Positions 7,244 to 15,642 of a stretch of DNA of 36,472 bases are shown piece by piece. Origin of the DNA: Bacteroidales bacterium (GTDB lineage Bacteria > Bacteroidota > Bacteroidia > Bacteroidales > WCHB1-69); assembly GCA_017395245.1 (NCBI GenBank), contig JAFPVR010000025.1, forward strand, positions 1 through 36,472. The letters are read 5' to 3'. Numbering within the stretch: the first letter of the stretch is position 1; each line of letters starts with the position of its first letter. Under the pieces are notes generated by a model. The model saw nothing but the letters and a program-made list of their open reading frames with translations. It ran no database searches and was not told the DNA's origin. The position numbers were made by a program, and so were the translations under genes.

Positions 7244-8854
7244 ATGACCAAACATCTTTTCGCATACTACAACGATATTTTTCCGAAATACTGGAATGAG
7301 CCCGCACTGACGGACTATAACGGCACCATCAGCTACACGTTCGCGCAAGTGGCAGAGCAAACCGCCCGCCTGAGGGAGTATTTCCAAGCGATAGGCATCC
7401 GGCAGGGCGACAAAATCGCGCTCTGCGGCCGCAACTGCGCCAATTGGGCCGTCGCCTACCTCGCCATCGCCTCCTACGGCGCCGTCATCGTGTCGGTGTT
7501 GCACGAGTTTTCCGGCGAGGACATCGAGAAACTCATCAACCACTCCGAGGCGCGGATGCTCTTCGTCGGCCCCTACATTTGGAAGAGCATGCAGGCCGAA
7601 CACATGCCCGGCCTCGACGCCATCGTCTCGCTCACCGACTTCTCCCTCATCGCCACCAAGCGCGAGGAGATTGCCATGCCGCAAGAGCCCGTCACCGTGC
7701 CGCAAAACAACCACATCTTCACCGTGCGCAACCTTGACGAACTGCTGCTCATCAACTACACATCCGGCTCCACAGGCTCCCCGAAAGGCGTGATGCTGAC
7801 CTACCGTAGTGTCTCGGCCAACGTAGGCACCGGGCTTGAGTTCCTCCCCCCTGGCGGTCGCCAAAACGTGGTCTCCATGCTGCCGCTCGCGCACATGTAC
7901 GGCCAGCTCGCCGAGTTCCTCTACCCGCTGGCTTCCGGCTGCCACATCCACTTCCTGACCAAATCCCCCACCCCGACGCTGCTGATGAAGGCCTTCGCCG
8001 ACGTGAAACCTTACATCATCGTCACGGTGCCGTTAGTCATCGAGAAAATCTGCAAGCGCGCCGTGATGCCGGTGTTGGAAAAACCGCCCGTGCAACGTCT
8101 GCTCAAGATTCCCTTGCTCCGCAACATGGCCATCAGCACCATCAAGAAGAAACTGATGAAGGCATTCGGCGGACAGCTCAAATACTTCATTGTGGGTGGC
8201 GCGGCCCTCAACCCCGACGTGGAGAAGCTCCTGCTGGAGGTCAAGTTCCCGCTCGTGGTGGGCTATGGCATGACCGAATGCGGCCCGCTCATCGGCGGCT
8301 GCTACGTGCACGAGTTTGTCGCCCGCTCAGGCGGGCACATCCTCCCCGGCAACGAAATCCGCGTCGAATCGGCCGACCCGTACAACGAGGTCGGGGAACT
8401 GCTTGTGCGCGGCGAGCACGTCATGCTGGGTTACTACAAAAACGAGGAGGCCACCCGTGCCGCCTTCACCGACGACGGCTGGATGCGAACCGGCGACCTC
8501 GGGCTCATCGACAAAAAGAACAACATCTTCATCAAGGGCCGCAACAAGACCATGATCCTCGGCGCCTCCGGTCAGAACATCTACCCCGAGGAGATCGAAG
8601 GCAAACTCAACGATATGGAAGGCGTGGTCGAGTCCGTGGTGGTCGAACGCGAAGGAAAGCTCATCGCCCTCGTCTTCCCCGACTACGAGGGCGAACTCCG
8701 CTTCCGCCAGACCATCCCAGAACTGATGCGGGAGAACCTCCGCAAGCTCAACGAGAGACTCCCCAAATACGCCCAGATCTTCAACATCGAACTGAAAGAG
8801 AACGAATTCGAGAAGACCCCGAAACGCTCCATCAAACGGTTCCTGTATAAGTAA
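7244..8854 (+). CDS. AMP-forming acyl-CoA synthetase (AMP-binding family)
   Basis: A 536-residue adenylate-forming enzyme that activates a carboxylic acid, probably a fatty acid, to its CoA ester. The phosphate loop NYTSGSTGSPKGVML lies at about 178, the A5 motif GYGMTECGP at about 340, and TDDGWMRTGDLG supplies the ATP-ribose aspartate. KGRNKTMILGASGQNIYPEEIE forms the hinge and C-terminal domain start. I chose the ATG at 7244 (MTKHLFAYYND). An in-frame TTG at 7229 would add five residues but has no better context. The protein is shorter than the second synthetase at 11235-13013 and lacks its long insertion, so the two probably differ in substrate. It is a single-gene unit, divergent from the butyrate operon. 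Confidence 0.9.
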   Translation: MTKHLFAYYNDIFPKYWNEPALTDYNGTISYTFAQVAEQTARLREYFQAIGIRQGDKIALCGRNCANWAVAYLAIASYGAVIVSVLHEFSGEDIEKLINHSEARMLFVGPYIWKSMQAEHMPGLDAIVSLTDFSLIATKREEIAMPQEPVTVPQNNHIFTVRNLDELLLINYTSGSTGSPKGVMLTYRSVSANVGTGLEFLPPGGRQNVVSMLPLAHMYGQLAEFLYPLASGCHIHFLTKSPTPTLLMKAFADVKPYIIVTVPLVIEKICKRAVMPVLEKPPVQRLLKIPLLRNMAISTIKKKLMKAFGGQLKYFIVGGAALNPDVEKLLLEVKFPLVVGYGMTECGPLIGGCYVHEFVARSGGHILPGNEIRVESADPYNEVGELLVRGEHVMLGYYKNEEATRAAFTDDGWMRTGDLGLIDKKNNIFIKGRNKTMILGASGQNIYPEEIEGKLNDMEGVVESVVVEREGKLIALVFPDYEGELRFRQTIPELMRENLRKLNERLPKYAQIFNIELKENEFEKTPKRSIKRFLYK

Positions 8855-8884
8855 AGGTTATTGGTTATGGGTTATTGGTTATAG
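8855..8884. repeat. Stutter repeat GGTTATTGGTTATGGGTTATTGG
   Basis: Degenerate tandem copies of GGTTATT follow the synthetase stop codon directly. The complementary word (CAATAACCAATAACCCATAA) recurs at 28514-28549 before rel. Confidence 0.55.
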
Positions 8885-8946
8885 AAGCTGAAGGATAGTT
8901 AATATTTGTGACGAAAGAGCCCCAATATATTAAACTTCTTCCTTAA

Positions 8947-9009
8947 GCAGCCCCGTTAGGGGCAAGAGCTCGGTAGCCCAGGGTAAGGCCGACAGGCCGC
9001 AGCCCTGGG
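8947..9009 (+). repeat. Hairpin element related to family 1 (GCAGCCCC...GGGGC type)
   Basis: It contains the hairpin GCCCC-GTTA-GGGGC and then CCCAGGG (8977-8983) paired with CCCTGGG (9003-9009) around AAGGCCGACAGGCCGC, itself a hairpin (GGCC...GGCC). It precedes a standard family 1 copy by about 20 bases and shares its outer stem. Confidence 0.7.
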
Positions 9010-9030
9010 ACGAGAAATGCGACAAGCACC

Positions 9031-9091
9031 ATTCCAAGAGGGCAGCAAGCCCGACACGTGTCAACCCAGGGTGAACGAAGTGAGCCCTGGG
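9031..9091 (+). repeat. Dispersed hairpin element family 1, copy 3 (leader of msrC)
   Basis: ATTCCAAGAGGGCAGCAAGC, CC, then CCCAGGG/CCCTGGG with the loop core ACGAAGT. It ends 16 bases before the msrC start codon, sense orientation. The first hairpin (GGGCAGCAAGCCC) is slightly degraded. Confidence 0.85.
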
Positions 9092-9107
9092 ACATAGAAC
9101 GAAGATT

Positions 9108-9548
9108 ATGAACAAGACCGAACAATACGAAAACCTCCTCCAGCAAGTCCAATCGGTAATGGACGAAAACGCCGATGTCATCGCAAACATGGCGAATATG
9201 GCGGCCATGTTGCACGAAACCTTCGGATTCTGGTGGACCGGATTCTACCGCGTCATCGGTAACGAGCTGGTCCTCGGGCCGTTCCAAGGCCCGCTCGCAT
9301 GTACGCGCATCGCCTACGGGCGCGGCGTGTGCGGCACCGCGTGGAAGGAGCGCCGCACCGTGGTGGTGCCCGACGTGGAGCAGTTCCCGGGACACATTGC
9401 CTGCTCGGCAGCCTCCCGCAGCGAAATCGTCGTGCCCGTCGTTCGCAACGGCGAAATTACCGCCGTATTAGATATAGACAGCGTCCGTCTGGACACTTTC
9501 GACCAAACGGACGCTGAATTTCTAAATCGGATGGTGGAAATGCTGTAA
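9108..9548 (+). CDS. msrC: Free methionine-(R)-sulfoxide reductase (GAF domain)
   Basis: A single-GAF-domain protein of 146 residues that reduces free methionine-R-sulfoxide with thioredoxin. The three cysteines characteristic of this enzyme are present: Cys65 (PLACTRI), Cys75 (GVCGTAW) and Cys99 (HIACSA), matching the spacing of the Escherichia coli enzyme (84/94/118). FWWTGFYRV and RSEIVVPV...VLDIDS are also family signatures. The gene stands alone after two hairpin elements. With ohrR it indicates defence against oxidative damage in an otherwise anaerobic-looking metabolism. Confidence 0.93.
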   Translation: MNKTEQYENLLQQVQSVMDENADVIANMANMAAMLHETFGFWWTGFYRVIGNELVLGPFQGPLACTRIAYGRGVCGTAWKERRTVVVPDVEQFPGHIACSAASRSEIVVPVVRNGEITAVLDIDSVRLDTFDQTDAEFLNRMVEML

Positions 9549-9556
9549 TCCTGCAG

Positions 9557-10213
9557 CTATTCCCCTTTCTTCTCCTGGACCTGGATAAGCCACTTCAACA
9601 AATCCGTGATGCGGCTTGTGAAGTTGCCGCTCATCGGCACCAGCTCAGGAGCGAGCATCGGGTCGGCATCCAAATTGACCACATACCCTTCGCCCGTGAA
9701 ACTGCCGACCACCTTCGTCTTGTTCACCTTCGAAAGACTGATGGTGCCCGTTTTCATAATGTAGAATAACGAGGGGCTCACGGCGACAGCCACCAAGTTG
9801 TTCTCAGAGAACTCGCCGGAAATGAGATCCTGGTAATCAAAATCCTTCAAATCCACATCAGTCAAGTCGTTGTCGACCGTAAACGAGGCTCCGGTCTTGA
9901 TATTGTTGCCCACGACCCTGTAAAGCAAGAACGGGAACTGGACATCTTCCATGTCGTTAATGTTCAGAAGATCTTCAATATCCATCGCCATGGAGAGGCT
10001 CACGGCATACTGCGGGTCGGCATCCCTGTCGAACATCACAATGCTGGAGGTGTACTCCTGATCAAACTCAAGGGTCGTTCCGTCTGCGGAACCGCCGACA
10101 AGCGAAGTGGCATTGCCTGTGAGTTTGTCAATTATGTTTTCTAACATGTTTTCACACGAGGTGAAGAGGACCATTCCGGCCACAACGGCCATGAAAACGA
10201 ATACTTTTTTCAT
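9557..10213 (-). CDS. Putative lipoprotein of unknown function
   Basis: A 218-residue protein with a lipoprotein signal peptide: MKKVFVFMAVVAGMVLFTSC, so the acylated cysteine is residue 20. The mature part is acidic and rich in short beta-strand-like segments (GSFTGEGYVVNLDADPM, ASFTVDNDLTDVDLKDFDY), consistent with a small beta-rich surface or periplasmic lipoprotein. I do not recognise a domain. It converges with msrC, the stops being eight bases apart, and has its own promoter at 10319-10326 facing away from rplY. Function unknown. Confidence 0.75.
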   Translation of the reverse strand: MKKVFVFMAVVAGMVLFTSCENMLENIIDKLTGNATSLVGGSADGTTLEFDQEYTSSIVMFDRDADPQYAVSLSMAMDIEDLLNINDMEDVQFPFLLYRVVGNNIKTGASFTVDNDLTDVDLKDFDYQDLISGEFSENNLVAVAVSPSLFYIMKTGTISLSKVNKTKVVGSFTGEGYVVNLDADPMLAPELVPMSGNFTSRITDLLKWLIQVQEKKGE

Positions 10214-10318
10214 TTTTATACTTTTTTGGGGTTAATTTCCTGTAGTGGAAGGTCTAAGGTCATCAAAGGTCAAGGCTTGAAGGCCTAAAAAACTGAGTTC
10301 ACCTAAACAACGGAGCGG

Positions 10319-10326
10319 CAAAAGTA
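10319..10326 (-). promoter_or_regulatory. -7 promoter element for the lipoprotein gene
   Basis: Leftward TACTTTTG followed by CCGCTCC matches TAnnTTTG plus the CCGC extension. It lies 106 bp before the start codon and is divergent from the rplY promoter 41 bp away. Confidence 0.55.
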
Positions 10327-10366
10327 GGAATTTTTCGAACACAGTCGGAGGTACGCGATTTTTTTG

Positions 10367-10374
10367 TATTTTTG
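10367..10374 (+). promoter_or_regulatory. -7 promoter element for rplY
   Basis: TATTTTTG followed by CCGCCG, 38 bases before the rplY start codon. Confidence 0.6.
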
Positions 10375-10412
10375 CCGCCGTTTTAAAAACCCAAAATAAA
10401 AATTGTAACGAT

Positions 10413-11000
10413 ATGAAATCAGTGTCTATTAGCGGTTCTCTCAGAGAGAACGTAGGGAAAAAAGATGCGAAAGCCCAACGTAATCAGGGCATGATTCCGT
10501 GCGTGATTTACGGCGGAAAGGATCAGAAGATGTTCGTGGTTGACGAGCGCCAGTTCAAAGGCCTGCTCTACACCCCCGAGGTGCGCTACGCCGAGGTCGA
10601 CATCAACGGCGATGTGCGCAGAGCCATCGTCCAAGAGACCCAGTTCCACCCCATCACCGACAGACTGCTGCACGTCGACTTCCTCGAAGTTGTTGACGGC
10701 AAGCCCATCACCATCGAGATCCCGTTCAAGGTGACCGGCACATCTCCCGGCGTTTTGAAAGGCGGTCTGCTTAAAAAGCGCGTGCGCAAGATCAAAGTCC
10801 GCGGCCTGCTGGAGAACATCCCCGAGGAAATCACCTCCGACATCTCCAACTTGGACATCAACGATGTGACCAAGATCAGCGACATCCACATTGACAATCT
10901 TGAGATTGTGGACAACCCCAACAAGGTGGTCATCGCCGTCATCCCGACCCGTGGCTCCGCTGCCGCCGCCACAGAAGAAGGCGAAACCGAAGAGGCATAA
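10413..11000 (+). CDS. rplY: 50S ribosomal protein L25 (general stress protein Ctc type)
   Basis: A 195-residue L25 of the long Ctc/TL5 type that binds 5S rRNA. The N-terminal 5S-binding domain (residues 1-90: SGSLRENVGKKDAKAQRNQG, IPCVIYGGKDQKMFVVDERQF) is followed by the C-terminal TL5 beta domain (PITIEIPFKVTGTSPGVLKGG, VRGLLENIPEEI). The tail is acidic (TEEGETEEA). The gene is monocistronic, with its own -7 element and an intrinsic terminator at 11028-11056. Confidence 0.96.
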   Translation: MKSVSISGSLRENVGKKDAKAQRNQGMIPCVIYGGKDQKMFVVDERQFKGLLYTPEVRYAEVDINGDVRRAIVQETQFHPITDRLLHVDFLEVVDGKPITIEIPFKVTGTSPGVLKGGLLKKRVRKIKVRGLLENIPEEITSDISNLDINDVTKISDIHIDNLEIVDNPNKVVIAVIPTRGSAAAATEEGETEEA

Positions 11001-11027
11001 CCTTTTACTTTTTCATAACAGCAGAAG

Positions 11028-11056
11028 AGCCGACTCCTTCCCAAGTCGGCTTTTTT
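11028..11056 (+). terminator. Rho-independent terminator of rplY
   Basis: AGCCGACT (11028-11035) pairs with AGTCGGCT (11044-11051) across an eight-base loop and is followed by TTTTTT. Confidence 0.85.
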
Positions 11057-11128
11057 ATTCCTTCATGTCAAAGATCATCGGTCAAAGTCAATGGTCAAAC
11101 TCAACGGTCGATGTTCAAAATGAGAAAA

Positions 11129-11145
11129 GCCTCCGCAAAGGAGGC
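11129..11145. terminator. Possible bidirectional terminator hairpin
   Basis: GCCTCC-GCAAA-GGAGGC is flanked by GAGAAAA on the left and CTTTCTC on the right. It could stop transcription from either side between the convergent rplY and acyl-CoA synthetase genes. Confidence 0.5.
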
Positions 11146-11171
11146 CTTTCTCGCACATAACACAACACATG

Positions 11172-11215
11172 AAAAAAAGCAGATCTCGTCTTGGGGAAAG
11201 ACTCAAACGATCTGC
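11172..11215 (-). terminator. Rho-independent terminator of the long-chain acyl-CoA synthetase gene
   Basis: Read leftward GCAGATC (11209-11215) pairs with GATCTGC (11179-11185), enclosing a smaller GTCTT/AAGAC stem, and is followed by seven Ts. It lies 20 bases past the stop codon. Confidence 0.75.
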
Positions 11216-11234
11216 GTCTTTCCGCAGAATTTGA

Positions 11235-13013
11235 TTAAGCGTGTTCAAACATCGCCTGAATCAAACCCGCATATTTCTTGGAGATTTTACTCCGTTTCAC
11301 TTTCAGCGTCGGGGTTAACAAACCGTTGTCCTGAGTCCACTCGTCGGCAAGAATCTCAAACCTCATGACATTTTCAGCCTTACTGAGTTCCTTGTTGTAT
11401 TTGTCTATCTCACTCTTAATCAAGCTCTTGACATTCAGGTTGTCAACCATTTCTTTCGGGTGCGAATATACAATTTTTTCTGATTCACACCAATCCTTTA
11501 TCGCAGAAAAATCCGGAACAATCAAAGCGGCCACGAATTTCTGATTTTCGCCCACCACCACGATCTGGTCGATGTACTTCGACTGGGCCATCTTCTCCTC
11601 GATGACCTGCGGGTTGACATACTTGCCCATGGAGGTCTTGAAGATGTTTTTGAGACGACCCGTGAGTGCCAGCTGTCCACGCTCGGTGAAGCGTCCCATG
11701 TCGCCAGTATGCAGCCATCCAGCCTCGTCGATAATCTCCTTGGTCTGAGCCTCGTCCTTGTAGTAGCCCATCATGATGTTGTGGCCGCGACAAATCACCT
11801 CGCCTTCCTTGGTGATGGCCACGTCCACACCACCGAGCGGGAAACCGACAGTGCCGGACTGACGACCGTACTTCTCTCGGCAGGAAACGGCAATCACCGG
11901 GGAGGTTTCAGTCATTCCGTAGCCCTCGAACACCGGCATTCCCATAGCGGAGAAGAACGAGCAGAGCTCCGGCTTCAGCGAGGCAGCACCGGAAACCACG
12001 ATGTCAAAGTTGTCGGCACCTAATCCTTGACGTATCTTGCTGTAAACCAACTTATCGGCCAGCGCATGCTGCATATTGTAGAACGCGGTTCTGTCTTCGG
12101 GCTCAATATTGTACTTCAACGCGACCTTCACGGCCCACTCGAAAATAGAGCGCGCGGCTCCGGTCTTGGCCCGGCCGGAAGCCTCGATCTTCTCGTAGAA
12201 TTTCTCCAACACACGCGGCACGGCCGTCATCATAGACGGGTGCACCTCTCGCATGGCCTCGGCGATGGTTGCCAGGTTGGAGACGTAATAAACTGTCATG
12301 CCAAGGTATTGGTACAACAGCACAATCATGTTCTCGTAGGCGTGACAGAGCGGCAGGAAGCTCAAGCCTTTCTTCGACCACTTGGAGGGGATGTGGCACA
12401 GATTCACCAACTGCGACATAATATTGTAATGGGACAGCATGACGCCTTTCGGGGTGCCGGTGGTTCCGGAGGTGTAGATAATCATCGCACACTCCTTCTC
12501 GTCGTTGGCAGCACGCAGCTCGGAAAGCCGTCCCTCATCGAAGTTCGCCCGACCAAGCTCCAAAAGCTGATCCCAGTAGGGATAGTCCTTGCGGTCGACG
12601 AATGTGTAGATGTCTTTCAGATTGGTGAGTTCGGAGGAAACCGACTGCACCTTGCGCATCACGATTTCACCTTCCAAGATAACCAGTTTGGCCTCGCAGT
12701 GGTTCAATATATATTTATAGTCTTCCGCCGTGATGGTCGGATAGATGGGCACCAGCACCGCGCCGATCTGCGTGACGGCCATCTGCGTGATGGTCCATTC
12801 AGGACGGTTGGTGGAGATGAGCGCAACCTTGTCACCCTTGGCGATACCCTTGGCCAGCAGGGCACAGCTCAGCTCGTTGGCCGTCTTCTTGTACTGCTGC
12901 GGGGTGTATTCGTTCCACTTGTTCTTGCCGATCTTTCCCGACAAGGCAATCTTCTGTTCTGGATGACGCTCCTCATAGCGGAGCATGATGTCATAAATAC
13001 GTTTCAATTCCAT
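11235..13013 (-). CDS. Long-chain fatty acid-CoA ligase (FadD15-like)
   Basis: A 592-residue long-chain acyl-CoA synthetase. Motifs in order: phosphate loop MIIYTSGTTGTPKGVMLSH (about 178-196), GYGMTETSPVIAV (about 365-377), DEAGWLHTGDMGRF with the ribose-binding Asp, and LTGRLKNIFKTSMGKYVNPQVIEEKM. In the last, the FK.S.GKY.N.P form is typical of the long-chain FadD15/eukaryotic-like subgroup, which carries a longer linker before the phosphate loop. It activates free fatty acids for phospholipid synthesis or degradation at the inner face of the membrane. It converges with rplY and ends at a clear terminator. The promoter could not be pinned: leftward TCTTTTTG followed by CCGCC at about 13039-13046 is a weak match. 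Confidence 0.93.
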   Translation of the reverse strand: MELKRIYDIMLRYEERHPEQKIALSGKIGKNKWNEYTPQQYKKTANELSCALLAKGIAKGDKVALISTNRPEWTITQMAVTQIGAVLVPIYPTITAEDYKYILNHCEAKLVILEGEIVMRKVQSVSSELTNLKDIYTFVDRKDYPYWDQLLELGRANFDEGRLSELRAANDEKECAMIIYTSGTTGTPKGVMLSHYNIMSQLVNLCHIPSKWSKKGLSFLPLCHAYENMIVLLYQYLGMTVYYVSNLATIAEAMREVHPSMMTAVPRVLEKFYEKIEASGRAKTGAARSIFEWAVKVALKYNIEPEDRTAFYNMQHALADKLVYSKIRQGLGADNFDIVVSGAASLKPELCSFFSAMGMPVFEGYGMTETSPVIAVSCREKYGRQSGTVGFPLGGVDVAITKEGEVICRGHNIMMGYYKDEAQTKEIIDEAGWLHTGDMGRFTERGQLALTGRLKNIFKTSMGKYVNPQVIEEKMAQSKYIDQIVVVGENQKFVAALIVPDFSAIKDWCESEKIVYSHPKEMVDNLNVKSLIKSEIDKYNKELSKAENVMRFEILADEWTQDNGLLTPTLKVKRSKISKKYAGLIQAMFEHA

Positions 13014-13210
13014 TCGGTTTCGGTTTTATGTTTCGGGCGGCAAAAAGACAACTTTTTTCTTAAAGAACGTTAAAAATGTGATACTCGACGCTTCAAAAAA
13101 GGCAAAAACAACCATTTAGGGACGAAATTCAGGATACAGGGACGAAATTCTCGGGTTGATATTTACATGAAGATACATGATTACAACGTTGAAATAAGAT
13201 CTCTACCGAT

Positions 13211-13238
13211 AAAGAGACGCAAAATTTTGCGTCTCTAC
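13211..13238. repeat. 28-bp palindrome element, AAAATTTT centre
   Basis: AGAGACGC-AAAATTTT-GCGTCTCT is perfectly self-complementary (13213-13236); the outermost two bases at the left end differ from other copies. It lies upstream of the LytTR gene promoter, so unlike the DUF5618 copies it should not be in the mRNA leader. Confidence 0.85.
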
Positions 13239-13262
13239 AAAGCGTTGTTTCGGAAAAATGAG

Positions 13263-13270
13263 TATCTTTG
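13263..13270 (+). promoter_or_regulatory. -7 promoter element for the LytTR gene
   Basis: TATCTTTG followed by CCGAC. It overlaps an in-frame TTG at 13268 and so argues that translation starts at the downstream ATG at 13292. Confidence 0.65.
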
Positions 13271-13291
13271 CCGACTATTTTTCTGAAGCAG

Positions 13292-14311
13292 ATGTTAAAC
13301 AAACAAATACCGGACTATTACACCACGCGGGACAATATCAGTCTTCACCTGATATTCCTTTTCGTATACTCTTTGGCGTTCGTCAATATATTCACGCCGT
13401 TCCAAGGTGCTTGGTACAATATCCAGCACTACAGCCGGGCGCAGCTCTTCACGGATACGCTGATCATTGTGGCGGGTGGTACCCTGCTGCTGACGCTCAG
13501 CCGAACGCTCATGCATTACGCCCATAAAAGCAAGCCACTCAACTACTTGCAATACTTTTCCTGGATTATTTTGGAGGTTCTCCTTGTCGCGTTTCTATAT
13601 GCCGTAATCGTGCATTACGCGGTCGGGGACACGCGCGAATTTTCCGAAATCTTCACCCGGGCGGTCGCCTTCGTGCCCACCATCCTCGTAATCCCCACCA
13701 TCATCACCCACCTCTACATCAGTTCGCGCCACAAAGACGAGAAAATCGAAGAGTTGGAATCGCAACAGAACCAGCCCGTTGCCGCACCACCGCAACCTCC
13801 ACAAAACACCGAAGATTTCGCCAACGAATTTACCACAGACGACTTTGTCTTGGACTCCCATATTACGGCTCCTGAAGAAATACAATCAACAGAATCACAG
13901 GATGTTGAGAGCAAGACAGCGGAGCCCGCGACAGAACCGTCCAGCCCAACCAGCAAAATCATCAACTTCTTCGACGAGAAAGACGAGCTGCAACTCTCCC
14001 TGCGCCTCGACCACATCTACTTCCTCGAATCCGCGGAGAACTACGTCAATATATATTATATGAACAAGGCGAACACGGAGCGGTTCACGCTGCGCAGCAC
14101 GCTCAAGAAGCAGCAGGAAAAACTGGAAAAGTACGGTTTCCTCCGCTGCCACCGCAGCTACCTCGTCAACTTTGACAATATATTATTATTGCGCAAGGAC
14201 AAGGACGGCCCGTATCTCGACTTCGGCGTCCCCAACATGCCGCAGATTCCGGTCTCCAAGACCTATTTGGATTCGGTGACGGCGTACTTTATCAGTAGTA
14301 GTGAAGAATAG
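13292..14311 (+). CDS. Membrane-anchored LytTR-domain transcription regulator
   Basis: A 339-residue protein with four predicted transmembrane segments in the first half (around LHLIFLFVYSLAFVNIF, LFTDTLIIVAGGTLLL, FSWIILEVLLVAFLYAVIVHY and FVPTILVIPTIITHLYI). A charged, Pro/Gln/Thr-rich linker follows (about 155-230). The C-terminal LytTR DNA-binding domain (about 240-335) contains LDHIYFLESAENYVNIYYMN, FTLRSTLKKQQEKL and FLRCHRSYLVNFDNI. LytTR domains bind DNA through beta strands and usually follow a receiver domain; here a membrane module replaces it, an arrangement common in Bacteroidota. Signal and targets are unknown. Start at 13292 because the longer frame begins inside the promoter. 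Confidence 0.88.
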   Translation: MLNKQIPDYYTTRDNISLHLIFLFVYSLAFVNIFTPFQGAWYNIQHYSRAQLFTDTLIIVAGGTLLLTLSRTLMHYAHKSKPLNYLQYFSWIILEVLLVAFLYAVIVHYAVGDTREFSEIFTRAVAFVPTILVIPTIITHLYISSRHKDEKIEELESQQNQPVAAPPQPPQNTEDFANEFTTDDFVLDSHITAPEEIQSTESQDVESKTAEPATEPSSPTSKIINFFDEKDELQLSLRLDHIYFLESAENYVNIYYMNKANTERFTLRSTLKKQQEKLEKYGFLRCHRSYLVNFDNILLLRKDKDGPYLDFGVPNMPQIPVSKTYLDSVTAYFISSSEE

Positions 14312-14330
14312 TTAGCAGTTAGCAGTTATT
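14311..14330. repeat. Stutter repeat AGTTAGCAGTTAGCAGTTAT
   Basis: Short tandem words directly after the LytTR stop codon, running into family 1 copy 4. It is the complement-type counterpart of the stretch at 2521-2553. Confidence 0.5.
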
Positions 14331-14389
14331 CCAAAAAGGGCTGAAAGCCCGACCTATGTCAACCCAGGGTGAACGAAGTGAGCCCTGGG
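14328..14389 (+). repeat. Dispersed hairpin element family 1, copy 4 (leader of nth)
   Basis: ATTCCAAAAAGGGCTGAAAG, CCC, then CCCAGGG/CCCTGGG with loop core ACGAAGT. It ends 19 bases before the nth start codon, sense orientation. Confidence 0.88.
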
Positions 14390-14408
14390 ATCCCCAAAAC
14401 CAAAGTCT

Positions 14409-15041
14409 ATGACGAAATATCAATACATCATCGATTACTTCTCGAAAACGCAACCCGATGTGGCATCGGAGCTGAACTACGGCAGCGCCTACGAGCTATT
14501 GGTGGCGACGATGTTAGCGGCACAGTGTACCGACAAGCGTGTGAACATGGTCACGCCCGCGCTATTCGCCGCCTACCCCACCCCAGCGGACCTGGCCAAA
14601 GCGACTGAGGAGGAAGTATTAACCTACATCAAGTCCGTGTCCTACCCCAACAGCAAAGCCCGGCACCTTGTGCAAATGGCACAAACGGTTGTCAGCGACT
14701 TCGGCGGGGAAATTCCCTGCACGATGGAGGAACTGACCAAGTTGCCGGGGGTGGGCCGCAAGACCGCCAACGTGGTGTTAGCCTTCGCCTTCGACCAAGC
14801 CGCCATGCCCGTCGACACGCACGTGTTCCGCGTCTCGCACCGCCTCGGTCTCGTCCCCGACTCCGCCAAGACCCCAGAGGCCGTTGAGAAAGAACTGGTC
14901 AAGCACTTCCCGAAGGAATACATCTCCCGCGCCCACCACTGGCTCCTCCTCCACGGCCGCTACGTCTGTACTGCCCGTAAACCCCACTGCGAAGAGTGCG
15001 CGCTGGCTTGCATCTGCGATGCAAGTAGGTCGGCGAATTAA
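14409..15041 (+). CDS. nth: Endonuclease III (DNA glycosylase/AP lyase)
   Basis: A 210-residue Nth that removes oxidised pyrimidines and cuts at abasic sites. The helix-hairpin-helix LPGVGRKTANVVLAFAF (about 117-133) holds the catalytic Lys in GRKTA, and the catalytic Asp lies in MPVDTHVFRVSHRLGL. The C-terminal 4Fe-4S cluster ligands C-x6-C-x2-C-x5-C are complete (VCTARKPHCEECALACIC). The length is standard. It is preceded by family 1 copy 4 and followed by a tandem repeat and tadA, perhaps as one transcript. Confidence 0.96.
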   Translation: MTKYQYIIDYFSKTQPDVASELNYGSAYELLVATMLAAQCTDKRVNMVTPALFAAYPTPADLAKATEEEVLTYIKSVSYPNSKARHLVQMAQTVVSDFGGEIPCTMEELTKLPGVGRKTANVVLAFAFDQAAMPVDTHVFRVSHRLGLVPDSAKTPEAVEKELVKHFPKEYISRAHHWLLLHGRYVCTARKPHCEECALACICDASRSAN

Positions 15042-15051
15042 ACATATTTTG

Positions 15052-15188
15052 CGAATATAATCAACACAAAGTAATCAACACAAAGTAATCAACACAAAGT
15101 AATCAACACAAAGTAATCAACACGAATATAATCAACACGAATATAATCAACACGAAGTCACCAACACGAAGTCACCAACACGAAGTAA
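15052..15188. repeat. Tandem 14-15-bp repeat upstream of tadA
   Basis: About nine consecutive copies of a 14-15-base unit, AATCAACACAAAGT changing gradually to AATCAACACGAATAT and then ACCAACACGAAGTC, fill the spacer between nth and tadA. They end one base before the tadA ATG. There are no spacers, so it is not a CRISPR array. The last copies form the tadA leader itself. Copy number is likely to vary by slippage. Confidence 0.9.
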
Positions 15189-15189
15189 C

Positions 15190-15627
15190 ATGCTCGACGA
15201 CACCTATTTCATGCGCATCGCCCTACAGGAGGCGGAAGACGCCTACACGGAGGGTGAAATCCCCGTGGGGGCGGTGGTCGTGTTGGACGGTCGAGTCATC
15301 GCCAAGGGGCACAACCTGACGGAGACGTTGCACGACGTGACGGCCCATGCGGAGATGATGGCGATTACGGCAGCAGCCAATGCGTTAGGGGCCAAATACC
15401 TGCAAGACTGCACCTTATATGTCACCCTGGAACCGTGCCTCATGTGTGCAGGCGCGATTGCCCACGCGCAGGTGAAGACCCTCGTGTTCGGCGCAAGCGA
15501 CCCGAAACGCGGCTATTCCGTCTATACTGGCGGTAAGTTTCCCTCCAAAGCGGAGATCAGGAAAGGCATCCTCGATGACGAGTGTGCAGAACTTTTGAAA
15601 AAATTTTTCACCGAACGTAGAAAGTAA
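15190..15627 (+). CDS. tadA: tRNA-specific adenosine deaminase
   Basis: A 145-residue zinc deaminase that converts A34 of tRNA-Arg(ACG) to inosine. The catalytic motifs are HAEMMAI (zinc ligand His and proton-shuttling Glu, about residues 57-63) and PCLMCAGAIAHAQV (two Cys ligands, about 87-90). The family-typical GASDPKRG follows. It starts at the ATG directly after a tandem repeat array. It sits between nth and the gatE-gatD pair, another tRNA-directed activity. Confidence 0.95.
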   Translation: MLDDTYFMRIALQEAEDAYTEGEIPVGAVVVLDGRVIAKGHNLTETLHDVTAHAEMMAITAAANALGAKYLQDCTLYVTLEPCLMCAGAIAHAQVKTLVFGASDPKRGYSVYTGGKFPSKAEIRKGILDDECAELLKKFFTERRK

Positions 15628-15642
15628 CAGAAAAATATTTTC

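Noticed and set aside
8943-9395. Leftward frames with SQGSLRSPWV-type sequences (also near 7003-7203 and 17612-17896)
   Set aside because: These are translations of the family 1 hairpin elements or antisense shadows of msrC and gatE.
15052-15188. CRISPR array
   Set aside because: The units are contiguous 14-15-base tandem repeats with no spacers, and no cas genes are present.
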